From assembly GCA_027069135.1 (NCBI GenBank), contig JALXFE010000134.1, forward strand, positions 1-64,000: DNA of 64,000 nucleotides, written 5' to 3'. How positions within the stretch are numbered: the stretch's first letter is position 1; the number at the start of each line of letters is the position of its first letter. This stretch comes from Thermoanaerobaculia bacterium. Its GTDB lineage: Bacteria; Acidobacteriota; Thermoanaerobaculia; Multivoradales; JAHZIX01. A program made the position numbers and the translations under genes. This document shows, in pieces, positions 25,623 through 34,148 of this stretch. Below the pieces are notes generated by a model. The model ran no database searches, was not told where the DNA came from, and saw only the letters and a list, made by a program, of their open reading frames with translations.

Positions 25623-26295
25623 ACGTCCAGTGTAGGGCAGCCCGAAGATTTCGGTAGAACCAGATCACCTTGCGCACTCCGGTCTTGGTGATGTCGCCTC
25701 CGGTCTTCTTGGCCATAGAGACGCAGAGCGGCAACTTGGCCGTTGCATCTTTAGGTCTTGATATCCCTCGGCAACGCTCCCCAGGCCATGAGCGAGCGCC
25801 CACAAACACAGCGAACCCTAACAGCCCGTGGCAAAAGTCGAACCGCGCTCCGAGCGGTTCTATTCGGCCGAATCTGCGTTGTCAAACCTCGATGATTCTA
25901 AGAATCATCTGCGGTTTTCCGCCTTGATTCGGCTCGAATACTCCTCGCTCTCGCTAGCGCCTGACTTCTGCCACGGGCTGCTAAGGCTCATCGCGGGCTA
26001 CTGGAAGAGCCTCGGCTGCTCGGCAGCCGGCTTCTTGAGGATGTTCAGATTCTTGGCGATGGGATGCTGGAGGGTGGCGGGGCTGGCGAGCTTCGAGAGC
26101 CGCAAAAGCACCAATGTAGCAGCGAAATCGGTCCTGTATTTCAGTATTCTTTGGGGGTGTCTGGCGTGTGATCCGCTGTGTCCTGGGGCGAATCGAGACT
26201 TGTCTAGCTTCCGGAGCAAGCGTAAGCTCGACCCCACGGTTGTAGCGGTCGGCTGCGGTTCTGCTCCTGGAAAAGTAGCCGGTTTGGAGGTTCCG
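25623..26295. other. Gene-poor accessory stretch between two toxin-antitoxin loci
   Basis: Apart from the hairpin-forming element at 25822-25980, I see no supportable gene. Open frames here lack ribosome sites and family motifs. The most protein-like piece is a leftward frame ending at 25998 (tail DFAATLVLLRLSKLASPATL), close to the right end of the palindromic element. It could be a transposase remnant, but I cannot assign it. The patchwork suits an insertion region beside the tRNA. Confidence 0.4.
25822..25980. mobile_element. 159-bp MITE-like element forming one long hairpin
   Basis: The ends are 18-bp inverted repeats with one mismatch: CAGCCCGTGGCAAAAGTC at 25822-25839 and the complement of CAGCCCGTGGCAGAAGTC at 25963-25980. 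Further inward, ATTCGGCCGAATC pairs with the complement of GATTCGGCTCGAAT. The centre is the perfect palindrome ATGATTC-TAA-GAATCAT (25892-25908). The symmetry centre of the ends (25901) and of the core (25900) coincide, so the whole unit can fold into one imperfect hairpin. It carries no gene. Size and symmetry suggest a non-autonomous mobile element, different in sequence from the one at 8607-8771. Confidence 0.65.
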
Positions 26296-26532
26296 ATGAC
26301 AATTCTGGAAGCGCGAATGGTTGATCCCACCCACCTTGAGCTAGCTGAGCCTGTAGATCTGCCTGCTGGACGAAGGCTGGTCGTTTCGGTCGTAGAAGTC
26401 GATGACGGGCCCTGTGAGCGCCGGCAATGGTTGGGCGCTTCCGAGGCAACGCTTCAAACCGCGTACTGCGACTCCGAACCTGATTACCCTCTCGATCTCC
26501 TCAAGGAACCCAATCCAGAGTATGAGCGATGA
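26296..26532 (+). CDS. Antitoxin of a MazF-type pair
   Basis: The 78-aa protein (MTILEARMVDPTHLELAEPVDLPAGRRLVVSVVEV) resembles the short AbrB-like or DUF-type antitoxins whose first 35 residues read 'polarity, then L-PAG-x-V'. The acidic C-terminal part (YPLDLLKEPNPEYER) is of the kind that neutralises the toxin. ATG 26296 has GGAGG 5 nt upstream. The stop overlaps the toxin ATG as ATGA, so the two are coupled. The frame is open much further upstream, but that region has no coding features. Confidence 0.7.
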   Translation: MTILEARMVDPTHLELAEPVDLPAGRRLVVSVVEVDDGPCERRQWLGASEATLQTAYCDSEPDYPLDLLKEPNPEYER

Positions 26533-26879
26533 GGGAAGGCGATGTGATCTTGACGCCGCTGCCTCAAGTAGACGGCAAGGTCAAGGCCCGACCCGCTCTT
26601 CTCCTGCGCCACCTTCCACCCTTCGGTGACTTCCTGGTCTGCGGAATCACGACTCAAATCAACCGGGCTGTGGCTGGGTTCGACGAGGTCATCCGTCCTG
26701 GGGATTCCGATTACGGGTCCTCGGGTCTGGTCGCGGAGTCGGTATTCCGCCTGGGGTTTCTCGCGGTTCTCCCTCGTTCCAGGATCGCAGGTAGCATCGG
26801 TTCCGTAAGCATGGAGCGGCACGAGAATCTGCTCGTTCGATTGAGCCGCCATCTGCTCGAGAACGTCAAGAGGCCTTGA
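26529..26879 (+). CDS. PemK/MazF-family endoribonuclease toxin
   Basis: The 116-aa protein has the PemK/MazF fold signature: MREGDVILTPLPQVDGKVKARPALLL at the start, FLVCGITTQ in the core, and a later strand LVAESVFRLGFLAVLPRSRI. The family cleaves mRNA at short sequences and is blocked by its antitoxin. The Arg of KARPALLL and the Thr-Gln of GITTQ are the conserved active-site region, so it looks intact. It overlaps the antitoxin by 4 nt. It ends 152 bp before the FG-GAP gene, a gap in which I see no gene. Confidence 0.85.
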   Translation: MREGDVILTPLPQVDGKVKARPALLLRHLPPFGDFLVCGITTQINRAVAGFDEVIRPGDSDYGSSGLVAESVFRLGFLAVLPRSRIAGSIGSVSMERHENLLVRLSRHLLENVKRP

Positions 26880-27031
26880 TCGAGTCTTGGGCGCCTATTC
26901 CGGCGAAAGCGATCACCAGTTCCGGCGCAAAGCGGTGACTTCTGGCAATCTGAACTGAGGTCGGCACGCCCCTTACCTTCGGCCCGCGTGCTAGGATCTT
27001 TACGATTCCAGTCATCGAGGGGGGTATTCGT

Positions 27032-28603
27032 ATGGGGCGAGGCGCGAAGCGTTGGCTGCCGGGTACAGCGTGTAGTCTGAAGATTTGGTGCACCGTGGCC
27101 TTGGGCCTCGTTCACCCGCTGGAGGTGCGGGCCGGCGGCGGGACACCGTTCGTCGATATGACGGTCGCTTCCGGCATCACCGCAGTTCATCAGGCTAGGT
27201 ACTTGGTTACCGGGCAGGCCTGGGGTGACTATGATCGCGACGGTTTCCCGGATCTCTACGTTACCGATGGCGGCGGCCCCAACACTCTCTACCGCAATAA
27301 TGGCGATGGGACGTTTTCGGTGTCACCTTTCTCAGTCACCGTCGCGCTGCCGACCTTGGAGAGCGGGGGGGCGGTGTTCGCCGACTACAACAACGATGGC
27401 TGGCCGGATTTGTACGTCCTCAACCGTGGCGCCAATGCGCTGTACCGCAACGATGGGGGGCAGGGGTTCACCAACGTCGCTGCCGCTGCCGGAGTAGGGG
27501 ATATGGGCCAAGGGGAGTCTGCCACCTGGGGGGATTACAACCGGGACGGTTGGGCGGATCTCTATGTGGTGAATTGGTATAACAACGACGACGAAAGCTC
27601 ACCCTTCTCCCGCGATACCTTCTACAAGAACAATGGGGACGGAACGTTCACGGACGTTTCCGGGCTCTTGGATCCCACCCGAATGGAAGGGCCGGGATAT
27701 GCGGCGACCTTCGTCGACTACGACAACGACGCCGACCAGGACCTCTACGTGGTCATCGACAAGAATTGGGGCAACCTCTTGTTCCGCAACGACGGCCCCG
27801 GCTGTGGCGGCTGGTGCTTTACGGATGTGTCTTTGGCCACCGGTGCTCACCGGCCCGTTTGGGGCATGGGAATTTCCACTGGGGATTATGACCTCGATGG
27901 CGATTTGGACTTCTATTTCTCGAGCATTGGGGAGCAGGTTCTCCTCCAGAACCAGACGGCCCAGGGAAATCCGGTTTTTGTTGAAGTAACGCTTGCCGCC
28001 GGGGTTGGACCGGATGCCATCGGCTGGGGCTCGGTTTTCTTTGACTATGACCGCGACGGCTGGCTGGACCTTTATCTTTCGGCGGCTCTGTCTCCCAACT
28101 TTCTCTTTCGGAACCGGGGCGATGGGACCTTCGAGGAGATCGTGGCGGGTAGCGGAGCAGACCATGCCGGGTTTTCCATCGGAGTGGCCAAGGCGGACTA
28201 CGATGCCGATGGCCGGCAAGATCTGGTGGTGGGCAACTATGATCTCGGTTATTCCCTTTATCGCAACAACCTAGCGAACGATCACGGTTGGCTCAGCATT
28301 CACCTCGAGGGTCGTGGGCCGGTCACCCGAGACGCTCTCGGGACGCGGGTGGTGATCCTCTTGAGCGATGGTCGGATTTTCACGGAAGAGGTGACCAGCG
28401 ATTCGAGCCTGGGTGCGGGTAACGAGTTGGCGTTGTTTTTTGGGTTCGGCGTCGCGACGCCGGTTTCCGCCTTGATTTTCTGGCCCGACGGCACCACGGA
28501 ACAGCTGGACTCCGTGCCCATGAACACCCGATGGCATCATCTATATCCCATCCTTTTCGCCGACGGTTTCGAGAGCGGCGACACCTCAGCCTGGAGCGGT
28601 TGA
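27032..28603 (+). CDS. Secreted FG-GAP repeat protein with ASPIC/UnbV-like end (copy 1)
   Basis: The 523-aa exported protein has a signal peptide (about residues 1-36). Seven or so FG-GAP/VCBS units carry calcium-binding DxDxDGxxD loops (GDYDRDGFPDLYVTD, DYNNDGWPDLYV, GDYDLDGDLDFYFS). These build a beta-propeller. An ASPIC/UnbV-like domain follows (RDALGTRVVILLSDGR, DSSLGAGNELALFFGFG, FWPDGTTEQ). It ends ILFADGFESGDTSAWSG, a C-terminal tag shared exactly with copy 2. It is expected on the cell surface or outside, with unknown ligand. ATG 27032 has a GAGGGGGG ribosome site. Copy 2 follows after 31 bp. Confidence 0.88.
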   Translation: MGRGAKRWLPGTACSLKIWCTVALGLVHPLEVRAGGGTPFVDMTVASGITAVHQARYLVTGQAWGDYDRDGFPDLYVTDGGGPNTLYRNNGDGTFSVSPFSVTVALPTLESGGAVFADYNNDGWPDLYVLNRGANALYRNDGGQGFTNVAAAAGVGDMGQGESATWGDYNRDGWADLYVVNWYNNDDESSPFSRDTFYKNNGDGTFTDVSGLLDPTRMEGPGYAATFVDYDNDADQDLYVVIDKNWGNLLFRNDGPGCGGWCFTDVSLATGAHRPVWGMGISTGDYDLDGDLDFYFSSIGEQVLLQNQTAQGNPVFVEVTLAAGVGPDAIGWGSVFFDYDRDGWLDLYLSAALSPNFLFRNRGDGTFEEIVAGSGADHAGFSIGVAKADYDADGRQDLVVGNYDLGYSLYRNNLANDHGWLSIHLEGRGPVTRDALGTRVVILLSDGRIFTEEVTSDSSLGAGNELALFFGFGVATPVSALIFWPDGTTEQLDSVPMNTRWHHLYPILFADGFESGDTSAWSG

Positions 28604-28634
28604 GTCGCGAGAGTCTTTAGTTGAAGGAGTCGGA

Positions 28635-30206
28635 ATGCACAAGGATTTATGGGTCTTGGGGCTTTACCCGTGCCGTGTGGGGTCGTCCCTACTCGGCTTA
28701 GCAATTCTCCTAGGGCCTTGGCAATCGGCGCATGCCGGCGCGGGAGCACCGTTTTCTGATGTGACGGCTTCAGCAGGTATTTCGGCGCAGCATCACATCC
28801 GCTACCTCGTGACCGGTCAGGCTTGGGGAGACTACGACGGCGATGGCTTTCCGGACCTCTACGTCACCGATAGCGCTGGGCCGAACACCCTGTACCGCAA
28901 TGATGGAGACGGGACGTTCTCCGTCTCGCCCTATTCGGCGGCGGTCGCACTTTTGGGGGTCGAAAGCGGCGGCGCGGTCTTCGGCGACTACAACAACGAC
29001 GGCTTCAAGGATCTTTACGTCCTGAACCGCGGAGCCAACACCCTCTACCGCAATGACGGTGGCCAGGGATTCACGGACGTCACGGCGTCTGCGGGGGTGG
29101 GGGACGGCGGTCAAGGGGAGTCCGCTACCTGGGGGGATTACAACTCCGACGGTCATCCGGATCTCTACGTGGTCAATTGGTATTACTTCGAGGACGAAGA
29201 GTCACCTTTGTCCCGAGATACCCTGTACCGCAACAATGGAGACGGAACCTTCTCCGATGTTTCTTCTCTGTTGGATATCGGCCGCCTCATAGGGCCCGGT
29301 TTTGCCGCCACGTTCATGGACTATGACAACGACGGCGACCAAGATCTTTACGTCGTCATCGACAAGCGGTGGGGAAATCTGCTCTATCGCAACGATGGTC
29401 CGGGCTGTACGGGTTGGTGCTTTACCGATGTTTCCGTGGCCACCGGGGCGGATCGTCCGATCTGTGGCATGGGGATCAGCACCGGAGATTATGACAACGA
29501 CGGCGACCTCGACTTCTACTTTTCCGGCAATTGGGAGCAGGTTCTCCTTCAGAACCAGACGGCCCAGGGCAGTGCAAGCTTTGTGGAGGTTTCGGTGGCG
29601 GCGGGCGTGACCCCGAGCGTCGTCGGTTGGGGTTCAGTCTTTTTCGACTACGATCAGGATGGGTGGCTGGACCTCTATCTCTCTGCAGCCCTCTACCCGA
29701 ACCATCTCTTCCGGAATCGAGGTGACGGCACCTTCGAGACGATCGTGGCCGGCAGCGGCGCCGATCACGAGGGATTTTCTATGGGAGTGGCCCAGGCGGA
29801 CTACGATCGGGATGGTCGCCCCGATCTCTTGGTCGGCAACCATGGCCTCGGCTATTCGCTCTACCGGAACAACGGGGGGAGTAGCAATCATTGGATGAGC
29901 CTGCGTCTCGAAGGCCGGGGGTCGGTGACCCGGGACGCCCTGGGCACCCGTGTATTGATGATCCTAGATGATGGCCGGGTGCTCACCCAGGAAGTCAAGA
30001 GCGATTCGAGCCTTGGAGCTGGCAACGACTTGACTCTGTTCTTCGGCTTTGGCGCGGCGACACCGGTAGCCGCGATGATCGTCTGGCCGGATGGGACCGT
30101 CGAGTACCAGACTTCGCTGACCCTCGACGGTCACTGGGATCACATCTACCCGATTCTCTTCGCCGATGGCTTCGAAAGCGGCGATACCTCCGCCTGGAGC
30201 GGCTGA
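28635..30206 (+). CDS. Secreted FG-GAP repeat protein with ASPIC/UnbV-like end (copy 2)
   Basis: This is a tandem paralogue of the preceding gene: again 523 aa, the same domain order and the same end ILFADGFESGDTSAWSG. The two align without gaps over most of their length, but the DNA differs at many third positions, so the duplication is not recent. The signal peptides differ (here SLLGLAILLGPWQSAHA). Calcium loops include GDYDGDGFPDLYVTD, GDYNNDGFKDLYV and GDYDNDGDLDFYFS. It probably shares a transcript with copy 1. It is convergent with the PIN-domain toxin. Confidence 0.88.
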   Translation: MHKDLWVLGLYPCRVGSSLLGLAILLGPWQSAHAGAGAPFSDVTASAGISAQHHIRYLVTGQAWGDYDGDGFPDLYVTDSAGPNTLYRNDGDGTFSVSPYSAAVALLGVESGGAVFGDYNNDGFKDLYVLNRGANTLYRNDGGQGFTDVTASAGVGDGGQGESATWGDYNSDGHPDLYVVNWYYFEDEESPLSRDTLYRNNGDGTFSDVSSLLDIGRLIGPGFAATFMDYDNDGDQDLYVVIDKRWGNLLYRNDGPGCTGWCFTDVSVATGADRPICGMGISTGDYDNDGDLDFYFSGNWEQVLLQNQTAQGSASFVEVSVAAGVTPSVVGWGSVFFDYDQDGWLDLYLSAALYPNHLFRNRGDGTFETIVAGSGADHEGFSMGVAQADYDRDGRPDLLVGNHGLGYSLYRNNGGSSNHWMSLRLEGRGSVTRDALGTRVLMILDDGRVLTQEVKSDSSLGAGNDLTLFFGFGAATPVAAMIVWPDGTVEYQTSLTLDGHWDHIYPILFADGFESGDTSAWSG

Positions 30207-30214
30207 GGCTGGCA

Positions 30215-30244
30215 GAACCCTCCCGGGGGTCGCGGGCCGGTTCC
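30215..30244. terminator. Hairpin between convergent genes
   Basis: GAACC and GGTTC flank GC-rich inner arms (CCGGGG...CGGG) in the 41-bp gap between the FG-GAP gene and the PIN toxin gene. The stem is imperfect and no T-run is seen. A bidirectional terminator is possible. Confidence 0.3.
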
Positions 30245-30247
30245 GAA

Positions 30248-30736
30248 TCAGTCTCGATCGATGCGGGCGAGGACTTCCCGGAGGACGGCGGGAGAGATTC
30301 TAAAGTCTGAGCGGATGAGTCTGGCGAAGATATCTCGTGCGGAGTCGATGAGGCCTCTCGTCTGGGCCATGCCGATGAGGGCTGCCGTGCCCGTGACCTC
30401 GAGGTCCAGAGATCTCGCCTCTCTTCTTGCGAGCCGGTCGTCCATCAGAATCAGGGAGGCCCCGGAGGAGTGTTTCGCAGCCTGTAGAGTGCTCCACTCG
30501 CCGGGTCCCAGGTGAGGTGGCGTAGGTTCGTTTGCAGATGTGCTCGGCCTCGTCGCAAGCCAGCCCGAAGCCAGGGCCTCTCGAATCTCCGACTCTGGAC
30601 CATCGGAGGCCTTCAGCTCTTGCAGCACCGTCGGCGTGATCTCGACTCGATGAAAGAAAACCTCCAGCCAGAAAACCCCACCGATCCGGCTGAGGCCGAT
30701 CAGGGGGCTCGTGTCTGCTAAGACGAGGCGAGCCAC
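30248..30736 (-). CDS. PIN-like DUF3368 toxin
   Basis: The 162-aa protein begins LVLADTSPLIGLSRIG with the first acidic residue of a PIN nuclease, then ITPTVLQELKA. ASLILMDDRLARREA carries the central acidic pair, and VTGTAALIGMAQTRGLI is the C-terminal DUF3368 signature. PIN toxins cleave RNA in a metal-dependent way. It overlaps the upstream antitoxin-like gene by 19 nt, the expected order antitoxin then toxin. It looks complete. Confidence 0.85.
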   Translation of the reverse strand: MARLVLADTSPLIGLSRIGGVFWLEVFFHRVEITPTVLQELKASDGPESEIREALASGWLATRPSTSANEPTPPHLGPGEWSTLQAAKHSSGASLILMDDRLARREARSLDLEVTGTAALIGMAQTRGLIDSARDIFARLIRSDFRISPAVLREVLARIDRD

Positions 30737-31062
30737 GCGTCCAGGGAATCCAGGTCTTGTCGGGTCTCTTCCGCAGTACCGTTGGCGATGGAGAGACCGA
30801 GGCGGGATAGGTGACGGATCAGCTGCGGGACGGGAACGGAAGCCACCCGCGCGGCCCGACCCAAGGAAAGTGAGCCGGCCTTGAATAAGGCGACGGCCAG
30901 GGCAAGCTTCACGTCGGCCCCATCGGGCGAATCTTGTAGTTGCAGGTGGAGCAGAAGGGCCTCCGGAAGATCACCCTTCAAGACGAGCACAGGTCCGTCC
31001 ACCGCGCTTCGCAGCGCTTCCGAGGGATTGTTTTTTAGCTGGCGCACATTGAAACAGCGCAT
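30718..31062 (-). CDS. UPF0175-like antitoxin with Phd-like N-terminus
   Basis: The 114-aa protein has two parts. Residues 1-40 (MRCFNVRQLKNNPSEALRSA, then GPVLVLKGDLPEALLL) look like the DNA-binding half of Phd/YefM antitoxins. Residues 50-95 (VKLALAVALFKAGSLSLGRAARVASVP) match UPF0175, a small HTH-like family found next to DUF3368 PIN toxins. UPF0175 proteins are usually about 80-90 aa without the Phd-like front. The coupled toxin gene overlaps its end. It probably neutralises the toxin and represses the operon. Confidence 0.75.
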   Translation of the reverse strand: MRCFNVRQLKNNPSEALRSAVDGPVLVLKGDLPEALLLHLQLQDSPDGADVKLALAVALFKAGSLSLGRAARVASVPVPQLIRHLSRLGLSIANGTAEETRQDLDSLDAWLASS

Positions 31063-31126
31063 AGGAACCTCCTGTAGGAACGTACCGCGGGAACTGGAGG
31101 TCTGTCAACGTGTGAGCGTGCGCGTT

Positions 31127-32317
31127 TTACCGATACGATTTCAGGATTCGGCGTGCCAGGGAGAGCTTGTGGACCTCGTCCGGGCCGTCGTAAATGCGGG
31201 CGGCGCGTTCGTGGCGATAGAACCAGGCGATGGGGGTGTCGTCGATCATGCCGAGACCGCCATGGACCTGGAGCGCTCGATCGAGAACCCGAAGCATGGT
31301 GTTGGCGACCAGGAATTTGATCTCTGAGATAGCTTCCCGGGCTTCCTTCCAGCCGTGTCTCTCGATGGTCCAGGCGGTGTGGAGAGTCAGCATGCGGGCC
31401 GCGTCGATCTCCGCCTTGGACTCTGCGATCCAGGCCTGGAGGATCTCTTTGTCAGAGAGGGTGTGGGTTGGGGAAGCCGCTCTTTCGACGACGCGCCGAC
31501 ACATGAGGTCGAAGGCCCGGCGACAGATTCCCAGCCAGCGCATGCAATGGTGAATGCGACCGGGTCCCAAACGCTGCTGGGCGATGACGAAGCCTTGGCC
31601 TTCCGGGCCTAAGAGGTTGCCCCGGGGGACGCGGCAGTCCTCGTAGGCGATCTCCCCGTGGGAGAAGAAGCCCTCGCCGGACTCTCCCATGACCTGGAGA
31701 TTGCGAACGAGGCGAAATCCCGGGGTATCTGTGGGCACCAAAATCATGCTGGCCCGGCGATGGGGAGCTTCGTCGGGATGGGTCACGGCCATGACGATGG
31801 CGACGGCAGCCCCGTCGGCGGCGGTGGTATACCACTTGCGCCCGTTGATGACGTAGTCTTCACCTTCGAGGACGGCGGTGGTCTCCATCATGACCGGATT
31901 GGATCCGGGCATGCCCGGCTCGGTCATGGAGAAACAGCTGCGGATCTCTCCAGCAATCAGCCGATGGAGCCAGCGTGCCTTCTGCTCGGCGGTGCCATAT
32001 TGGTGCAGGACCTCGATGTTTCCGGCGTCCGGTGCCTGACTCCCGAAGACAAAGTGCCCCAGGGGAGAGGCGCCCAACACTTCCGACACCAAGCCCAGGT
32101 CTACGAGGCCGAGCCCCATTCCTCCAAGGTCTTTGGGATGGCCCGGGGCCCAAAGACCGAGCTCCTTGACCTCGGCACGCTTTTTCTCCAAATCTGGGAG
32201 GATGCTGTGGAATCCCTCGTAAAGGAAGGCAGCCTCCAGCGGGTACACTTCGTCTTCGACGAACCGCCGCATCTTGGTGAGGGTGGCTTGGATTTCTGGA
32301 GATAGCTCGAAATTCAT
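31127..32317 (-). CDS. Acyl-CoA dehydrogenase, ACAD10/11 type
   Basis: The 396-aa flavoenzyme has the family layout: an N-terminal helical domain (MNFELSPEIQATLTKMRRFVEDEVYPLEA), FAD-binding beta domain (CFSMTEPGMPGSNP) and C-terminal helical domain (ALQVHGGLGMIDDTPIAWFYRHERAARIYDGPDEVHKLSLARRIL). The length and the C-terminal pattern resemble the ACAD10/11 group. A longer open frame exists, but ATG 32317 is the family start. It is divergent from an APH-type kinase gene with a 148-bp gap, and that kinase is fused to this enzyme in human ACAD11. The pairing suggests dehydration of phosphorylated hydroxyacyl-CoAs rather than simple fatty acid oxidation (inference). Confidence 0.9.
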   Translation of the reverse strand: MNFELSPEIQATLTKMRRFVEDEVYPLEAAFLYEGFHSILPDLEKKRAEVKELGLWAPGHPKDLGGMGLGLVDLGLVSEVLGASPLGHFVFGSQAPDAGNIEVLHQYGTAEQKARWLHRLIAGEIRSCFSMTEPGMPGSNPVMMETTAVLEGEDYVINGRKWYTTAADGAAVAIVMAVTHPDEAPHRRASMILVPTDTPGFRLVRNLQVMGESGEGFFSHGEIAYEDCRVPRGNLLGPEGQGFVIAQQRLGPGRIHHCMRWLGICRRAFDLMCRRVVERAASPTHTLSDKEILQAWIAESKAEIDAARMLTLHTAWTIERHGWKEAREAISEIKFLVANTMLRVLDRALQVHGGLGMIDDTPIAWFYRHERAARIYDGPDEVHKLSLARRILKSYR

Positions 32318-32465
32318 AGAGTCTCCGTAGGCTGCGGGTCTTCGGCGGAAGCCGAAACCCTCGAGGATGTCTGCCGAAATCCCTTCCGCGTCCGTCGGGG
32401 ATCGGTTCGGCGCGGAGGCGATCGGCCTGTAAGGGCGAATAGAATTGTTGGTCCAAGGGGGGAGC

Positions 32466-33557
32466 ATGTCAAGAAGCGATGACCAGGAGTGGATCGACCG
32501 GCCCACAGCTGTGCGCAAAGGCGAGGATCTCGACATCGAGAGCCTGGCGAAGTTCCTTCGAGAGCAGCTCGGGCACGAAGCGGAGCTCACCGTAGAACAA
32601 TTTCCCCGAGGCTTCTCCAATCTCACGTATCTCCTGAGGTTCGGGGAGCGGCAGCTCGTCCTTCGCCGGCCTCCCTTCGGTGCCGCCGTCAAATCCGCTC
32701 ACGATATGGGCCGCGAGCACCGTATCCTCTCCCGGCTTGCCGGAGTCTACGAGAAGGCGCCTCGACCGTTGCTCTACTGCGAGGATGTGGAGGTTCTCGG
32801 GGCACCGTTCTATGTCATGGAGAGGGTCGAGGGAGTGATCCTGAGACCTTCTATGGCGCCTGCGATGTATCCGGACCCGAAGACCATGAGGGGGATCGCC
32901 TCCAGCCTGATCGAGACGTTGGCCGAGCTCCATGCGGTGGACGTTCGGGCGGTGGGATTGGGGGATCTGGGACGGCCCGAGGGGTATGTCCGTCGACAGG
33001 TGGAGGGCTGGACCCAACGCTACGCCGTCGCCCGCACGGACGACGTCCAGGAGATGGAGAAGGTGGCCGGCTGGTTGGCGGAGAATCTGCCCCCGGAGGC
33101 TGGAGCGGCGCTGATCCACAACGACTTCAAATACGACAACGTGATCCTGGATCCGGAGGATTGGACGCGGGTCGTCGCCGTTCTGGACTGGGAGATGGCG
33201 ACCCTGGGGGATCCATTGATGGATCTCGGGACGACCTTGGGATATTGGGTGGACTCAGACGATCCGCCCGCCCTCAAGGCCCTGGCCCTGAGCCCGACGA
33301 CCCTTCCCGGCAATCCCACCCGCTCGCAAGTGGCTGCCCTTTATGAGCAGGCTTCCGGGCGACCCCTCGGAGATATCGTTTTCTACTACGCCTTCGGCCT
33401 TTTCAAGATTGCAGTGATCATCCAGCAGATCTACGCTCGGTTCAAATCCGGGCACACCCGGGATCCCCGATTCGCCAACCTCATCGTCGGGGTGCGAGGC
33501 TGCGCCACCACCGCCGCACAGGCCCTGGGCCGAGGTCGTATCGACGATCTCTACTGA
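32466..33557 (+). CDS. APH-family kinase, ACAD11 N-terminal type
   Basis: The 363-aa protein has the aminoglycoside-phosphotransferase kinase fold. VEQFPRGFSNLTYLLRFGERQLVLRRPP is the ATP-binding lobe, ALIHNDFKYDNVILD the catalytic loop and VLDWEMATLGDPLMDLG the metal-binding motif. This subgroup corresponds to the N-terminal half of ACAD10/11 and to LvaA of the levulinate pathway. Those kinases phosphorylate the hydroxyl of 4-hydroxyacyl-CoA; antibiotic resistance is unlikely. ATG 32466 lies just after a GGGGGGAG stretch. A TTG start at 32445 is possible. It heads a rightward run with MaoC and two SDR genes. Confidence 0.88.
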   Translation: MSRSDDQEWIDRPTAVRKGEDLDIESLAKFLREQLGHEAELTVEQFPRGFSNLTYLLRFGERQLVLRRPPFGAAVKSAHDMGREHRILSRLAGVYEKAPRPLLYCEDVEVLGAPFYVMERVEGVILRPSMAPAMYPDPKTMRGIASSLIETLAELHAVDVRAVGLGDLGRPEGYVRRQVEGWTQRYAVARTDDVQEMEKVAGWLAENLPPEAGAALIHNDFKYDNVILDPEDWTRVVAVLDWEMATLGDPLMDLGTTLGYWVDSDDPPALKALALSPTTLPGNPTRSQVAALYEQASGRPLGDIVFYYAFGLFKIAVIIQQIYARFKSGHTRDPRFANLIVGVRGCATTAAQALGRGRIDDLY

Positions 33558-33628
33558 GGAACCAGCGTCCCGCCACGACGCTGGGGGATTTCCTGCACCG
33601 GGCTCCGGGGACAGGGTAAACTGCGGAC

Positions 33629-34093
33629 ATGTCCCACATCGTTTCCAGGGAAGAGTTTCTGAGCTTGGCCGGCCACCGGTGCGGGCCGTCGGAGTGGCTG
33701 TGCATCGATCAGGAGCGCATCGACCGATTCGCCGAGGCGACGGGGGATTTCCAATTCATCCACGTCGACCCGCAGAAGGCCGCTCGGACGCCCTTCGGGG
33801 GCACCATCGCCCACGGTTTTCTCACCCTCTCCCTGCTACCGAAATTGGCAGAGGACATCACCATTCGGCCCGAAGGCGTGGTGATGGGGATCAACTACGG
33901 CCTCAACAAGGTCCGGTTGCTCCAGCCGGTGAAAAGCGGCAGCGAGGTGCGGCTCCATTCCGAGATTCTCCGGGTGGTCGAGAAGCAGCAGGGAAGACTC
34001 CTCGTCACCTCGGAGGCTACGGTCGAGATCAAGGGGGAGGCGAAGCCCGCCCTCGTCGCGGAGACTCTTACCATGTTTATTCTGGGCGGCTAG
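33629..34093 (+). CDS. MaoC-like enoyl-CoA hydratase
   Basis: The 154-aa hot-dog protein contains IDRFAEATGDFQFIHVDPQKA and FGGTIAHGFLTLSLLPKL, which hold the catalytic Asp and His of R-specific enoyl-CoA hydratases. The length fits the single-domain NodN/MaoC form. It would hydrate a trans-2-enoyl-CoA to the (R)-3-hydroxyacyl-CoA, which the following SDR could oxidise. It lies 71 bp after the kinase and 55 bp before the SDR. Confidence 0.9.
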   Translation: MSHIVSREEFLSLAGHRCGPSEWLCIDQERIDRFAEATGDFQFIHVDPQKAARTPFGGTIAHGFLTLSLLPKLAEDITIRPEGVVMGINYGLNKVRLLQPVKSGSEVRLHSEILRVVEKQQGRLLVTSEATVEIKGEAKPALVAETLTMFILGG

Positions 34094-34148
34094 AGCTGGC
34101 GCCCTCCCTCCCTGCTCGAGACTGGATCCTTCAAGGAGGTCATAAGAG

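Noticed and set aside
25998-26330. Leftward 110-aa frame ending near the palindromic element, possible transposase tail
   Set aside because: No recognisable DDE or zinc motif and no ribosome site; kept only as a comment on the accessory stretch.
26966-26985. Sigma-54-like site (CGGCACG-CCCC-TTAC) upstream of the FG-GAP genes
   Set aside because: The invariant GC of the -12 element is missing (AC instead), so it is probably chance.
26866-27031. CRISPR-like or direct-repeat array
   Set aside because: Only isolated short similarities are present here; no regularly spaced repeats were seen anywhere in the window.
32466-33557. APH-family protein as an antibiotic-resistance enzyme
   Set aside because: The motif pattern and acyl-CoA dehydrogenase neighbour fit the ACAD11-type kinase, not aminoglycoside resistance.
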